Source: Bacteriovoracaceae bacterium UBA6153 | GTDB lineage: Bacteria > Bdellovibrionota > Bacteriovoracia > Bacteriovoracales > Bacteriovoracaceae | Direction: 5' to 3' | DNA length: 19,464 nt | Assembly (NCBI GenBank): GCA_002428265.1 | Contig: DIUR01000032.1 | Coordinates: 1-19,464, forward strand | Part shown: positions 1-9,210 of the stretch, piece after piece | Position numbering within the stretch: position 1 is the first letter of the stretch | How the letters are laid out: each line of letters begins with the position of its first letter | The notes under the pieces: generated by a model | The model's input: the letters and a program-made list of their open reading frames with translations, nothing else | Database searches by the model: none | Told to the model about the DNA's origin: nothing | Made by a program: the position numbers and the translations under genes

Positions 1-410
1 AAAAAGAGGTTTCCGGCACTATCACTCAACCAATCGATTACTCTAAATCATTTTATAAATCATAAAATTCGAAAAAATAAAGAACGAGGTCAGCTATATT
101 ATGGAATTTAAAAATAAAAATTGATAAAATTGAACGAAAGTAATCTCAAAGAAAATAAGATTTACGATCGACATGATTTACAAGCTGCAATGGTGAACTC
201 ATGGACTGAGTTCTGCAATGAAATTAATATGCCATAACTCAGCTTAATCGGTTCAGAAATTTGCCCTCAATTTGATTAAAAAGTTAGAGGGGATGGCTTG
301 GATTTAAACAAGAAATGACTGAAACGAGATTCCCGATATTATCCTATGATAGATTTTATTTAAAAAGTTAAGCGATAGAAACTTAATAGAGAGAAAAGAG
401 CTTCAGCCTT
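1..410. other. AT-rich stretch without a convincing gene
   Basis: This stretch lies downstream of the helicase stop codon. It has stop codons in all frames and only fragments of open frame. The longest is a 38-codon plus-strand frame at 121-237 that starts at TTG with no ribosome binding site and reads like a coding remnant. I found no hairpin followed by a T-run on the minus strand, so the end of the six-gene transcript is not visible. It may be decayed DNA at the edge of the accessory region. Confidence 0.5.
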
Positions 411-3044
411 TTAACTACCTTTTGGCCTTAAATCTAGTGGATCAAATTTATTAAGATTTTTTGTTTTTTCAGAATTCGTATTTTCCTCGAGAGTGTTTTG
501 CGACTTCGAGCTTAAAAGTCTTTCAGAATATTGGGCACGAAGATGAACTCGTGACAACATTCTCTCATCATAGGTATTAGGCCAAATTAAAAAATGTACT
601 CTTACTTTATTTATAGCTTCTTTCTTCGCAATATCAAATACCCCCTCCCACCCAATTCGGGGTCTGTCTATACGACCTGTCTTTTGCTCAAGTTCGTGAG
701 GTGACCAAGACGGAGTAAAATGCACGACATCCCAACAAAAACGATGTAAATCAACTCCCATTGTTCCTATATTTGTTAAAACAAGCATGAATGGATTTCC
801 AGGAGTCAAAAATCTCTGAAATACGAAATCCCTAGATCCAGAATCTTGTCCCGTCTGAACTGCTATTTCATGGGGAAGCCTATGCTTTTTGTTATCAAAT
901 TTTGCTTTGTGCTCTAATCGCTTTAAATGACCATAAGGATTTTTAGAGAGTGATTTGATATAACTTAACCACTCATTATTTTCGGCGATGGTTTTTTTTA
1001 AAAACTCCACCAATTCAACTGCTTTACCTTGCGCTTTTCTTGGGATTCTTTTCCCACTAGTTAATCTACCTATTTCTTTTTGAATTTCTGAAGTAATCGA
1101 ATTCGCATGTTTTATAATATCTTGCACATAATCTTTATCTTTTATAATCTGACCTACAGAGAAAGCATCAACAGTAAGACGATGAGTTTTCTTCTTTATT
1201 CTTTTTTGTTCCTCATCGAAAGAAACTATTACTTCGGAATTAAAATCTATCAATATATCTCTCATTAATTGAGGATATCTTGATAGAAATCTTATAAAAT
1301 TTTCTCTGTTTATTGGCTCTATTTGTCCTCTTACCGTGGTTAAGAAACTTTCTATTTTAGAATCGAAACCACTTGCTTTGTTCATGTTAACCAAAGCGGC
1401 TAAAAGAAGGGTTAGATACTGTGGTTTTTTTAAAGTTTCAATGTCGGCTCTCTGCTCTTCAAGTTCATCGAAAATATTTCTGTGTGGATGATTCAAGCTA
1501 CCGCCATCAAAAACTTTCGGATTCAATCTAGCCAATTCGTGACAGGTTTTAAGCATTCTTTTTCTTAAATAATTTTGAAGACCTTTGCCATATTTATCAA
1601 TCAATTCGCTTCTTGTTTTAAAAGCATTCGCGGTATCAACATGATGCACATATATTAATACTTTGAACTGGAAATCATTAGAGATTGATTTATCTAACCA
1701 TTTCTTCTCGGCTTTATTGTAATAATCTTCCAACCATATTTTTAAGGAATCATGTTTAGGGCTTTTTTTCTTGTTTCCAATCTCTAGTATTTTCCCCCAA
1801 GATGTTGGGTTTGTTTTTTGATTATTTGGGTCAAATAGCTTTTTCCCCTCGAGGGAGGACTTTAAAAATACAGATAAGTTTTTTGAGACAGAATGGTCAC
1901 TTGATATATCCTCCGCACATTTGTCAATAACTACATTTATACCAGTCTTAAGTGGAAATTGTTCTGAAGTTTGAGCAGGTGGAACATTGCTTCCGCCGGC
2001 AGCCCAAAAATTATATGTTCTACTTTTGTCAGGTGGTGTTCTTGCAATAATTGAACGTAATTTATTTTCGAGTTTCTTTTTAGCTTCTAAGTATTTCTGA
2101 GATGATAGTAGTGTTGTTGATTCTTGATTTGAAAGCCCATTCATTAGGGAGGCCTGGAAATCTCGAAGATTAGATTTGAGTCCATCAAAGGGATCAATTG
2201 AAGGATTATTAAAATCATATTTTTTATTATTCCATCCATAAGCCATTTCAAATAATGACCAAGCATCAGTTATATCTTTAGACAAGAGTGTCGCTGATAA
2301 ACCAATAAGCCATGGTCTATCGTCTCTTCCGTTCCAAAAACTCTTTGCGGGTTTAGTCAAATTTGGCCTTAAAAGCTGGCCGTACTGTGTTCCCGGGTTT
2401 CTTGCTCCAAAAACTTCATCCGCAATAATGACATCAACACCATGTAGCCAGTCTTCAAATATAGTTTTTGCTTTCCGACCTTCTGTGGTGATTGCTGCTT
2501 TCCATCCATGAGACAGCCATCCTGGGGTTGCAACCAAAACCTCTATACGACCATTCTTGCTGCTTTTTTTGGGATTAAATTCTGCTTTAGTCCTTGATTC
2601 CCTTATTACATAACTTGAGTCATGTTTTCCGCGTAATCGGTAAATTACTGTATCAATATTCTCTTTTTTGAATTCTTTTAGATAATGATCAAAATATGAA
2701 TTTTCTCCAGGCCTAATAGCAACCGTTCCAAGTCGCGGAGTGTTTTGATCTGAACCAGTAAGCTTCCCCATCCAGCTAGCAGAAAGCTCATTCGTTGGCG
2801 AAATTATTAACAATCTAAAGATACCAGATCCAGATTTTCTTTCTCTTAAAGCTCGCCACCGGCCAAATGCCAACGACAATGAAATATATGACTTCCCTGC
2901 CCCAACTCCATCAGCAATAAAGAAACATCTATTTTTTCTAAGATGCTTCCACGCATGCCTGGCAGTAATATTTTGTGCAGCCGATTTCTCAAGGCCAATA
3001 GCGGTGGCTGATATTTTTACAGGTCCACTGTTTTTAAGTTTCAT
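411..3044 (-). CDS. SNF2-like superfamily 2 helicase/translocase
   Basis: This is predicted to be a cytoplasmic ATP-driven DNA (or RNA) translocase of superfamily 2. Numbered from the ATG at 3044 (877 aa), it shows Walker A GVGAGKS at about 46-52, motif II DEVF at 209-212, motif III SAT at 250-252, a motif IV-like FKVLIYVHH at about 461, motif V GTMGVDLH near 760, and motif VI QKTGRIDRPR at about 787-796. The wording of motifs V and VI is that of the SNF2/RapA branch. About 280 residues, mostly charged and helical in character, separate motifs IV and V, far more than in a minimal helicase. I chose ATG because GAGG lies nine bases ahead of it; a TTG two codons upstream is too close to that site. 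It overlaps the end of the PLD gene by 11 nt and is last in the operon, so it probably works with the PLD protein. The substrate is unknown. Confidence 0.88.
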   Translation of the reverse strand: MKLKNSGPVKISATAIGLEKSAAQNITARHAWKHLRKNRCFFIADGVGAGKSYISLSLAFGRWRALRERKSGSGIFRLLIISPTNELSASWMGKLTGSDQNTPRLGTVAIRPGENSYFDHYLKEFKKENIDTVIYRLRGKHDSSYVIRESRTKAEFNPKKSSKNGRIEVLVATPGWLSHGWKAAITTEGRKAKTIFEDWLHGVDVIIADEVFGARNPGTQYGQLLRPNLTKPAKSFWNGRDDRPWLIGLSATLLSKDITDAWSLFEMAYGWNNKKYDFNNPSIDPFDGLKSNLRDFQASLMNGLSNQESTTLLSSQKYLEAKKKLENKLRSIIARTPPDKSRTYNFWAAGGSNVPPAQTSEQFPLKTGINVVIDKCAEDISSDHSVSKNLSVFLKSSLEGKKLFDPNNQKTNPTSWGKILEIGNKKKSPKHDSLKIWLEDYYNKAEKKWLDKSISNDFQFKVLIYVHHVDTANAFKTRSELIDKYGKGLQNYLRKRMLKTCHELARLNPKVFDGGSLNHPHRNIFDELEEQRADIETLKKPQYLTLLLAALVNMNKASGFDSKIESFLTTVRGQIEPINRENFIRFLSRYPQLMRDILIDFNSEVIVSFDEEQKRIKKKTHRLTVDAFSVGQIIKDKDYVQDIIKHANSITSEIQKEIGRLTSGKRIPRKAQGKAVELVEFLKKTIAENNEWLSYIKSLSKNPYGHLKRLEHKAKFDNKKHRLPHEIAVQTGQDSGSRDFVFQRFLTPGNPFMLVLTNIGTMGVDLHRFCWDVVHFTPSWSPHELEQKTGRIDRPRIGWEGVFDIAKKEAINKVRVHFLIWPNTYDERMLSRVHLRAQYSERLLSSKSQNTLEENTNSEKTKNLNKFDPLDLRPKGS

Positions 3045-4863
3045 CCGCAATTACCTCAATCAATGCTTTTGCTAAAACACGTTGCTTTGATGATTTTGTT
3101 TTTCGAACTATATAATTTAAATCCTTTTTTAATTTGTCTTTGTCTAAAGAACTTTCGTTTGACTGCTTGATACGTTTTATAACTTTAATCGATTCCGGAA
3201 GGTGGTTATATTCGGGACTTTCTGAAATTGATCCTAACTCTACCAATGCTAAATGTTGATCTTCAGTATTGTCCATCTCGTCATCATCATCCTCATCGTG
3301 TTCGATAAGTGTCGGGCCAACTGGGCTTACTATTGGTTTACCGTGCCCAAATAAATCTATTACAGATCCAATCTCTCTAGGTATTCCAGTGTTGGGATCG
3401 CGCTTTGAGAAATCAGGACCATCTAGAATTATAGGAGACGTAATTGAAGTTCCATCTTTAAATAAAAACTTTAAGCGTATCCACTCAGGCGTTATCATAG
3501 CTTCCGAATTTTTTATCCTCAGAATTCCTTCCTCGCTACCTGCATCTATCCAATTATCCTTCATTACAAATTCTTCTGAAATTTCTAATAATCTTTGGAT
3601 GTCATCTTTAATTGGATTTTCATCACGCTGAGTATTATACCGAGCCTCAATAAAATAATCCCTCAACTTAGTTGCTCCATTGTCGTAATGAGCTGAAATA
3701 GTTTTTTCAGTTTCATTATATTTAGCCCAATAAATAAGAGGGATGACCCCATGGGGCTGTAAGTCATCGTCATACTTACCTTCAACGGATTGCTCTTCTC
3801 GACGTTTTTTAAAGTCAGAGAGTAGCATTATGTTTGTTTCTCTATCAAAAGCATGGGGAAGTAATGATAAAAAGTCATTACCTCTGGAAAACTCCTCTAG
3901 GGCTACTGACTCTAAATTAGTTCCTTGCCAAGCAGCGCCCGTAAAATTCGCTGACCCAATTATTCTGACACCAGAACCATCCTCGGAAACCACCTCTATC
4001 ATTTTTGCGTGAAGTGGTTTTTCATCTCTCACATTAAAAGGAGGGCTGCCCTTTAGAACAGGAAAATAAAGTTTAGTAATACCAATTTTCTCACAAAGAA
4101 CAATTAAATTTTCAGCATGGTTTCCATTCGTATGAGAACCAGTGCCATCAATCCATAGCTCAACCCTCTCAGGCAGTAATCCCATAATTTGCAATAACTT
4201 TTCTAAAAGGATAATTGAACTATTATCAAAATATGGGGAAAGAATGCGAACAACTTTTATACTGTTCAACTTCGATTTAATTTTTCGTAAAGAATCTTCA
4301 AATATGTCGTGTTTTTCACCTCTAGTTAGCCATTTTAGAGCACTTTTTTTATTTGTCTTCCCAATCCCAAAACTTTTCAACCACTCGTTAACTTCATCTT
4401 TATCAAGGAGTTTATCACTCGATAGTTTTTCCAATATATCTACCACGTCAGAAAGATGCTCTTCTTTATTCCAATCCCAAATCTCAAAATTTCTCTCCCA
4501 GCCGGACATTGTTAAATTAGATGAGCCCAAACCCAGTCGAATTTGATCTCTGTTCTGAATAATTATAAACTTTGAATGATATATTGGCCTAGAAGGCAAA
4601 TATATGACTCGAAAACGTTTTTCCCACGAAAACCAGTTTTTAATTGCATATTGATCACCCCATTTGGAAATATCATCATTGGGGATATCATTTATTGAAG
4701 CAATCACCAATATCTCTGTATCGACCGTAGAGGCTGTTCTGATTTTAGGTAAAACAAAGTTATGAAACCAACGATAATCAAATCGATAAGTAAAAAAGAG
4801 AAGTCTCTGAATTCTATTCATTCTCCAAACTTCTGCAAGGCTCTCAAGTTGCTTCGATGCCAT
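3034..4863 (-). CDS. Phospholipase D-fold nuclease-like protein with two HxK half-sites
   Basis: This 609-aa protein has two phospholipase-D half-sites in one chain: H96-S-K98 followed by GSSN at 113-116, and H285-A-K287 followed by GSAN at 303-306. In this superfamily the two half-sites form one active site with a histidine nucleophile, and bacterial members without a signal peptide are often nucleases. No signal peptide or membrane segment is visible, so it is probably cytoplasmic. The aspartate usual four residues after each lysine is not at that spacing. Residues from about 340 to the end are unrecognised and contain a very acidic stretch near 521-536. ATG at 4863 has AAGG seven bases upstream. 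The gene starts two bases after the unknown 406-aa gene and overlaps the helicase gene, which suggests a coupled nuclease-helicase pair as in several phage defense systems. Nuclease activity is inferred, not shown. Confidence 0.85.
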   Translation of the reverse strand: MASKQLESLAEVWRMNRIQRLLFFTYRFDYRWFHNFVLPKIRTASTVDTEILVIASINDIPNDDISKWGDQYAIKNWFSWEKRFRVIYLPSRPIYHSKFIIIQNRDQIRLGLGSSNLTMSGWERNFEIWDWNKEEHLSDVVDILEKLSSDKLLDKDEVNEWLKSFGIGKTNKKSALKWLTRGEKHDIFEDSLRKIKSKLNSIKVVRILSPYFDNSSIILLEKLLQIMGLLPERVELWIDGTGSHTNGNHAENLIVLCEKIGITKLYFPVLKGSPPFNVRDEKPLHAKMIEVVSEDGSGVRIIGSANFTGAAWQGTNLESVALEEFSRGNDFLSLLPHAFDRETNIMLLSDFKKRREEQSVEGKYDDDLQPHGVIPLIYWAKYNETEKTISAHYDNGATKLRDYFIEARYNTQRDENPIKDDIQRLLEISEEFVMKDNWIDAGSEEGILRIKNSEAMITPEWIRLKFLFKDGTSITSPIILDGPDFSKRDPNTGIPREIGSVIDLFGHGKPIVSPVGPTLIEHDEDDDDEMDNTEDQHLALVELGSISESPEYNHLPESIKVIKRIKQSNESSLDKDKLKKDLNYIVRKTKSSKQRVLAKALIEVIADET

Positions 4864-4865
4864 AT

Positions 4866-6086
4866 TTATACCTTGCTCACATTTTTATATTTATCTGAAT
4901 GATAAAGTGAAAATGAAGCCCCAAATCGGTAACCAAATAGACCCCAACGTCCACCTCCATAATTGGCAGAAAGTGATGGAAGCCTATTTCCTAATTCACC
5001 AATTTCAAAATTCTGAATATAGATCGCATGACTCTTTCTTTGAATATGGCAATAATCAACATGAAGATCAGTTAATGCCCCCAATAATTGAGAAGAACGG
5101 AGTGATGCAATTGATGAAATGTCTACTAGTTTTGAACGATTTAACTTATGTAAATTTATGTACCTCTGTGGTCTGATCGACATATCGCCTTTATGATTAT
5201 TATTTATCCAGATTGAAAAATCTTTTTTCCATTTTTCAAATGATCCATCATTAAAACATTGATTATGCAATGACAGACCAGAAGAGACTATTCTCTCTAA
5301 TCTTTCTTCATCATCCAGTTCTCTTCTTGAGATTACTGAATTTAAAAAAATAGAAATAGCTTCATCTGAATCAAGTTTCTTTGCTTTTGGAATTCTTTTC
5401 TTTAATTTCAATAAATGTGTTGATGCTTCCAAGGTTGACTGCCAAACAGTGAGAGCAAACTCCAACTTCCTCGACAAAGTGATTATTTCTGGAACCTCCA
5501 GGTTCCTCGGCTTCTTCATGCCAGTAAACCACCAATAAATCTCATTAGATTTTAATGTTGAATCAATATCATCTAAATTAATATTAGATACATATCCATC
5601 GACAAAATCCCTATACCAAGCTGCATTTTCGATTCTAACTTTTCTATTAATAGATGATTGCTTCTTGTCATTGGGCTCGTTCGCCTTGAATTTAATCTCA
5701 TTATCAAAAATAATTTTTCTATATCTATCAACAGTTGGTACAAAGTCGGATTTAAAAAGGTCAAAATATAGAACAATCGAACCGTATCTCTGCCAGAAGG
5801 ACATAACCTGTCTCTTGTAACCCTTCATTTTCTCTGTGCCGACAATTTCAATCAGCTTTCTTTCAACTAAGTCGTCTGCAGACTTATGCATTATTATCTT
5901 GGGATCAAAACCTGGCTTCTTCTTTTGCTCTATAATCACGGAGTGTATCGCTTGAAGCTCGTGTAAGTCACGTGTCAGAACAGTTATACCAGGAAACATT
6001 AATGAACCCCAGCGAGAGGTTAATGACATAAATCCTAGGGCTGAACGGATACTCGAATCTTTACCAAAGGGGGTAACTATAAACAC
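4866..6086 (-). CDS. Unrecognised 406-aa protein inside the helicase/nuclease operon
   Basis: I do not recognise this protein. It begins at GTG, whose G is also the last base of the preceding TAG stop (TAGTG), with AGGAA six bases upstream. It ends two bases before the PLD gene, so it is fully embedded in the operon. It is basic and aromatic-rich, with no signal peptide, no clear membrane segment, no Walker motif and no nuclease signature that I can see. The most distinctive part is the C-terminus, where GGGRWGLFGYRFGASFSLYH at about 377-396 combines a glycine run with alternating aromatics. The centre (about 200-290) is rich in charged residues and likely helical. Its position between the AddAB-like genes and the PLD/helicase genes suggests a bridging, recognition or regulatory subunit; this is inference from location only. 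Confidence 0.85.
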   Translation of the reverse strand: MFIVTPFGKDSSIRSALGFMSLTSRWGSLMFPGITVLTRDLHELQAIHSVIIEQKKKPGFDPKIIMHKSADDLVERKLIEIVGTEKMKGYKRQVMSFWQRYGSIVLYFDLFKSDFVPTVDRYRKIIFDNEIKFKANEPNDKKQSSINRKVRIENAAWYRDFVDGYVSNINLDDIDSTLKSNEIYWWFTGMKKPRNLEVPEIITLSRKLEFALTVWQSTLEASTHLLKLKKRIPKAKKLDSDEAISIFLNSVISRRELDDEERLERIVSSGLSLHNQCFNDGSFEKWKKDFSIWINNNHKGDMSIRPQRYINLHKLNRSKLVDISSIASLRSSQLLGALTDLHVDYCHIQRKSHAIYIQNFEIGELGNRLPSLSANYGGGRWGLFGYRFGASFSLYHSDKYKNVSKV

Positions 6087-9000
6087 TAGGAGTTCCTATT
6101 TAAAATTACTTCACACATCCACCCATCAGGATTGTGAATCCAAGTAGTAATTTTCTTATTATTAAAATGTCTCTGAACAGCCTCAGCATATGCAGAAAGT
6201 TGGTGCTTATATTTGTTTCCAACCGCAGTCATCTCTTCAGCAGTTGCTTTTAATGTTTTATGGTCGATAACCGCAACTTGATCATCCGTAACTACCAGAC
6301 AATCAATAGCACCACGAACAATTGAACCATCAAAGCTCATTTCCATCGGTACTTCACGAAACACTTTTCCATTTGGCCATAATTCTTTAATAGTACTTTG
6401 CAAACGATTAGAAGCTTTTATTAATTCAGCCACATCAAGTGTTTCTTTCAAATTCCAATTTTTAAGGATTTCTTCGACAATGTCAGATTTCCCAGTATCT
6501 GAACAAAGAAATAAGTGAACAGCAGTGCCCACTAGGTCAGCTCTATCCTGGTCGTTAACTCGCTTAAGGATCAATCGACTTCCCCAGTTGTATGTTTTAC
6601 CAATTTTAATTTCACCAGCTTGTGAGGCATTTAAATGGCTAGGCTGCAAATACAATGGCTGTGTATCCATTGAGATTGGAGTCCCATGCGGAAGAGAGGT
6701 GTTCGTAAGTTTCCTCTCGACTCTACTTTCTTGAGCAAGTTCTACTGGAGCAGCTTTATAGACACACGTAAACTCATCTTTGCCTGAAACAATAACACTC
6801 TTGTCAGGATTAAAGGAAATAACTGGTAATCCCCCATGGACTAAAACTCCAAGTATCGAATTTACAACATCGCCATTTTTTATCGTGTTCAGTAGGACTA
6901 ATTTTTCCCTGGCCCGAGTCATTCCAACATAAAGAAGTCTTCGCATCTCAGAATCATCAGAATACTTAATATCAACTAGATCTTGTAACCCCTGAAGTTT
7001 TGCATCTAATTCCGGAATATTGCTTTGCTTAGCAAATGGCCAAGGAAGATACGTAACGATTCGTCCTTTGAGAGGTTCTTTAGGATTAAAAGTTGTCCCC
7101 GCTACTATTTCTTGTCTTACGCCAAATAGATCTGGATCACGTAGTTCTTTTTCTAATGATGCCATTATCACGACAGGCCACTCTAATCCCTTTGATCGGT
7201 GGTATGTTAAAATAGTGACTGCATCAGAATGCTCTGATGATGGAATTTTTGGTTCTGAAGACTTTAAAAACTCTAAAAATCCTAGATCAGTACATGGCAA
7301 AAAAGATGATTTGCAATTCTCTTCATAAGCTTTTACTTGCTGTCTTAATGCAGAAATACGGAAAGTCCGAGAATCTCCATGCTCCATTTTTTCAATTACT
7401 TCATCTATTGGGATAAGAGACATTGCAAGATCGAGCTTTTCTGAAATACTCATCTCACTGGTGAGTTCTCTTGATTTTGAAATACGCTCTAAAGCTGGAT
7501 GCCAAGACTCTGACTTCGTTTTATTTATCGCTAGTTTGAGCCATTCATCTTTATCAGAGCCTAGAGCAAGTGCGATTTCACTTGCAGCGATTGTATCGCG
7601 TGAATTAATTAAATATCGAAATGCCGAAAGTGCAAGACTTATCTCAGGAAGTTCAAGTAGACTTCCCCCAACAACCGCACTTGCAATACCAAGTTCTGAT
7701 AATGCAATTGATAGTTCTTCGCAATCAGAGTTTTTCAAGCAAAGAATAGCAATGTCACCACCTCTTATTTGTCTTTGTAGATTAGTATTTTTATCGGTGA
7801 CTTCTATTCTCGATGTAAGAAGAGCTGTAATGGCATTTGCAAGTCGATTCGTTCTCTCACCCTTATTCTTTCCAGTTCCATCCCAAACCTCAAGGCCATC
7901 CGTAGAAATCTTATGTTTCCATTCAGGCTTTTGATAAATTTCTTTTTTCGCTATTCCATCTACTTCCAGGCCTAAAGTAAAAACTGAATTAACAAAATTA
8001 ACAACTGTAGGAACCGAACGCCAGTTTGAATCCAAAACCTCAGTTTCACCTTTTCCTAGTTCCTTAATAACGGATTTCATTAGTTCGGGATCTGCACCAC
8101 GAAATCTATAAATACTTTGCTTGATATCTCCTACCCAAACTGACTTTTTACAAAGACTCGTTAGCTTTAGAAATATTGCTAATTGCATTGGATTCGTGTC
8201 TTGAAATTCATCGACAAATAAAACATCTAATTCCGAGGACAAATCAGCTTGAACTTTTTTGTTTTCAAGTAGTTTTAACGTTTTTTCCTCTAAATCTCCA
8301 TAATCAAGTACACCAAGTGCTTTTTTCTTCTCGGCAAATTTCAATGATGATTTTTGAGCTAAATCATAAACAAGATTAATGAAATGTTTATAATCAGAAC
8401 GTAGTTCCCCATTTGATAAAAATGATCTCGCTGTTTCTATTAAAGGTGCAAAAGCATCTCTGGCATCTTTTCCTGGTGTGAGTTTAGTAAGCTTCACCCA
8501 ATATAGCCAAGGAAGAGATTGATTAGGTTTTTTAGCCAAATCGTAAATGCTTACGACTTCTTGATACGCTTCAATAGTATTTTTAGGTTTCTCTGGCGGT
8601 TTAGGAAATGTTCTAAGAAAAGTTTCTAGCCCTCTAATCAAATTGTCTTGTGAACTATTGCCTCTTGGTTCATCCGTTACTAATGGTATTTTATCAAGGC
8701 TTAACTTCAAGGATTCCTTAATACTCGACTCTGTTAAACCATTTTCTCTTATCTTTGATGCTAGATTTTTAATATCACTAATTAAATCAGCACTCATCAT
8801 TGAAAACTTGTATCCAATTTTAGAAATTTGCTGATTCACTTCATCTGTCAAAACTTCATTGAGGGCAACACTGAATAGGCTTTTTGCAGATTCTTCATCT
8901 AAAATCTTTTGTCTTGGAGAACTCCCTTCTTCGAATGAAAACCTCTTTAAAATCTCACCGCAGACCGAATGAACCGTTCCGATTTTAGCGGACGCCATAC

Positions 9001-9208
9001 TTCTTGCCTCATCTAGTCTTCCCGATTCAACAAGCTTCTCTCGTATCCTTTGTTTTAATTCTTGAGCGGCCTTATTTGTAAATGTTACGGCTACTAATCC
9101 TTGAGCTTTTAGCCCCTTTTCAACTTCTTCATGAACTAATTGCATAAGGCGGTAGGTTTTACCACTACCTGCACTTGCTGATATCAGCTTAATATCTGAA
9201 TTACTCAT
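6086..9208 (-). CDS. AddA/UvrD-like helicase-nuclease (SF1A helicase plus RecB-type PD-(D/E)XK domain)
   Basis: This is predicted to be an ATP-dependent 3'-5' DNA helicase fused to a nuclease, as in AddA and RecB. Numbered from ATG at 9208 (1040 aa), it has Walker A SAGSGKT at 12-18, motif II DEFQDTNP at 333-340, motif III GDIKQSIYRFRG at about 360, a motif IV-like LDSNWRS at 392, motif V TYHRSKGLEW near 668, and motif VI RLLYVGMTRARE at about 757-768. The C-terminal nuclease keeps GTAVH (H898), GAID (D969), IDHK (D982, K984) and QLSAYAEA from 1003, so it looks catalytically intact. Length is slightly below typical AddA (about 1200 aa). ATG at 9208 follows AAGGAA at good spacing and starts two bases after the AddB-like stop; the upstream TTG and ATG (9238, 9226) lack good sites. 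It likely forms a heterodimer with the AddB-like product. Its operon partners argue for a defense rather than a housekeeping role, by inference. Confidence 0.9.
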   Translation of the reverse strand: MSNSDIKLISASAGSGKTYRLMQLVHEEVEKGLKAQGLVAVTFTNKAAQELKQRIREKLVESGRLDEARSMASAKIGTVHSVCGEILKRFSFEEGSSPRQKILDEESAKSLFSVALNEVLTDEVNQQISKIGYKFSMMSADLISDIKNLASKIRENGLTESSIKESLKLSLDKIPLVTDEPRGNSSQDNLIRGLETFLRTFPKPPEKPKNTIEAYQEVVSIYDLAKKPNQSLPWLYWVKLTKLTPGKDARDAFAPLIETARSFLSNGELRSDYKHFINLVYDLAQKSSLKFAEKKKALGVLDYGDLEEKTLKLLENKKVQADLSSELDVLFVDEFQDTNPMQLAIFLKLTSLCKKSVWVGDIKQSIYRFRGADPELMKSVIKELGKGETEVLDSNWRSVPTVVNFVNSVFTLGLEVDGIAKKEIYQKPEWKHKISTDGLEVWDGTGKNKGERTNRLANAITALLTSRIEVTDKNTNLQRQIRGGDIAILCLKNSDCEELSIALSELGIASAVVGGSLLELPEISLALSAFRYLINSRDTIAASEIALALGSDKDEWLKLAINKTKSESWHPALERISKSRELTSEMSISEKLDLAMSLIPIDEVIEKMEHGDSRTFRISALRQQVKAYEENCKSSFLPCTDLGFLEFLKSSEPKIPSSEHSDAVTILTYHRSKGLEWPVVIMASLEKELRDPDLFGVRQEIVAGTTFNPKEPLKGRIVTYLPWPFAKQSNIPELDAKLQGLQDLVDIKYSDDSEMRRLLYVGMTRAREKLVLLNTIKNGDVVNSILGVLVHGGLPVISFNPDKSVIVSGKDEFTCVYKAAPVELAQESRVERKLTNTSLPHGTPISMDTQPLYLQPSHLNASQAGEIKIGKTYNWGSRLILKRVNDQDRADLVGTAVHLFLCSDTGKSDIVEEILKNWNLKETLDVAELIKASNRLQSTIKELWPNGKVFREVPMEMSFDGSIVRGAIDCLVVTDDQVAVIDHKTLKATAEEMTAVGNKYKHQLSAYAEAVQRHFNNKKITTWIHNPDGWMCEVILNRNS

Positions 9209-9210
9209 AT

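Noticed and set aside
121..237. 38-aa plus-strand frame in the left gap
   Set aside because: It has a TTG start with no ribosome site, an in-frame stop just upstream, and no recognised homology. At best it is a coding remnant.
3269..3631. Plus-strand open frame opposite the PLD gene, beginning with a serine run
   Set aside because: The serine run is the antisense of the acidic D/E tract, and the frame lies wholly inside a well-supported gene.
411..6086. DISARM-type system (helicase plus PLD protein)
   Set aside because: There is no DUF1998 DrmB-like protein and no methyltransferase in the window, and the AddAB-like genes are not part of DISARM. The shared helicase/PLD theme is not enough for that name.
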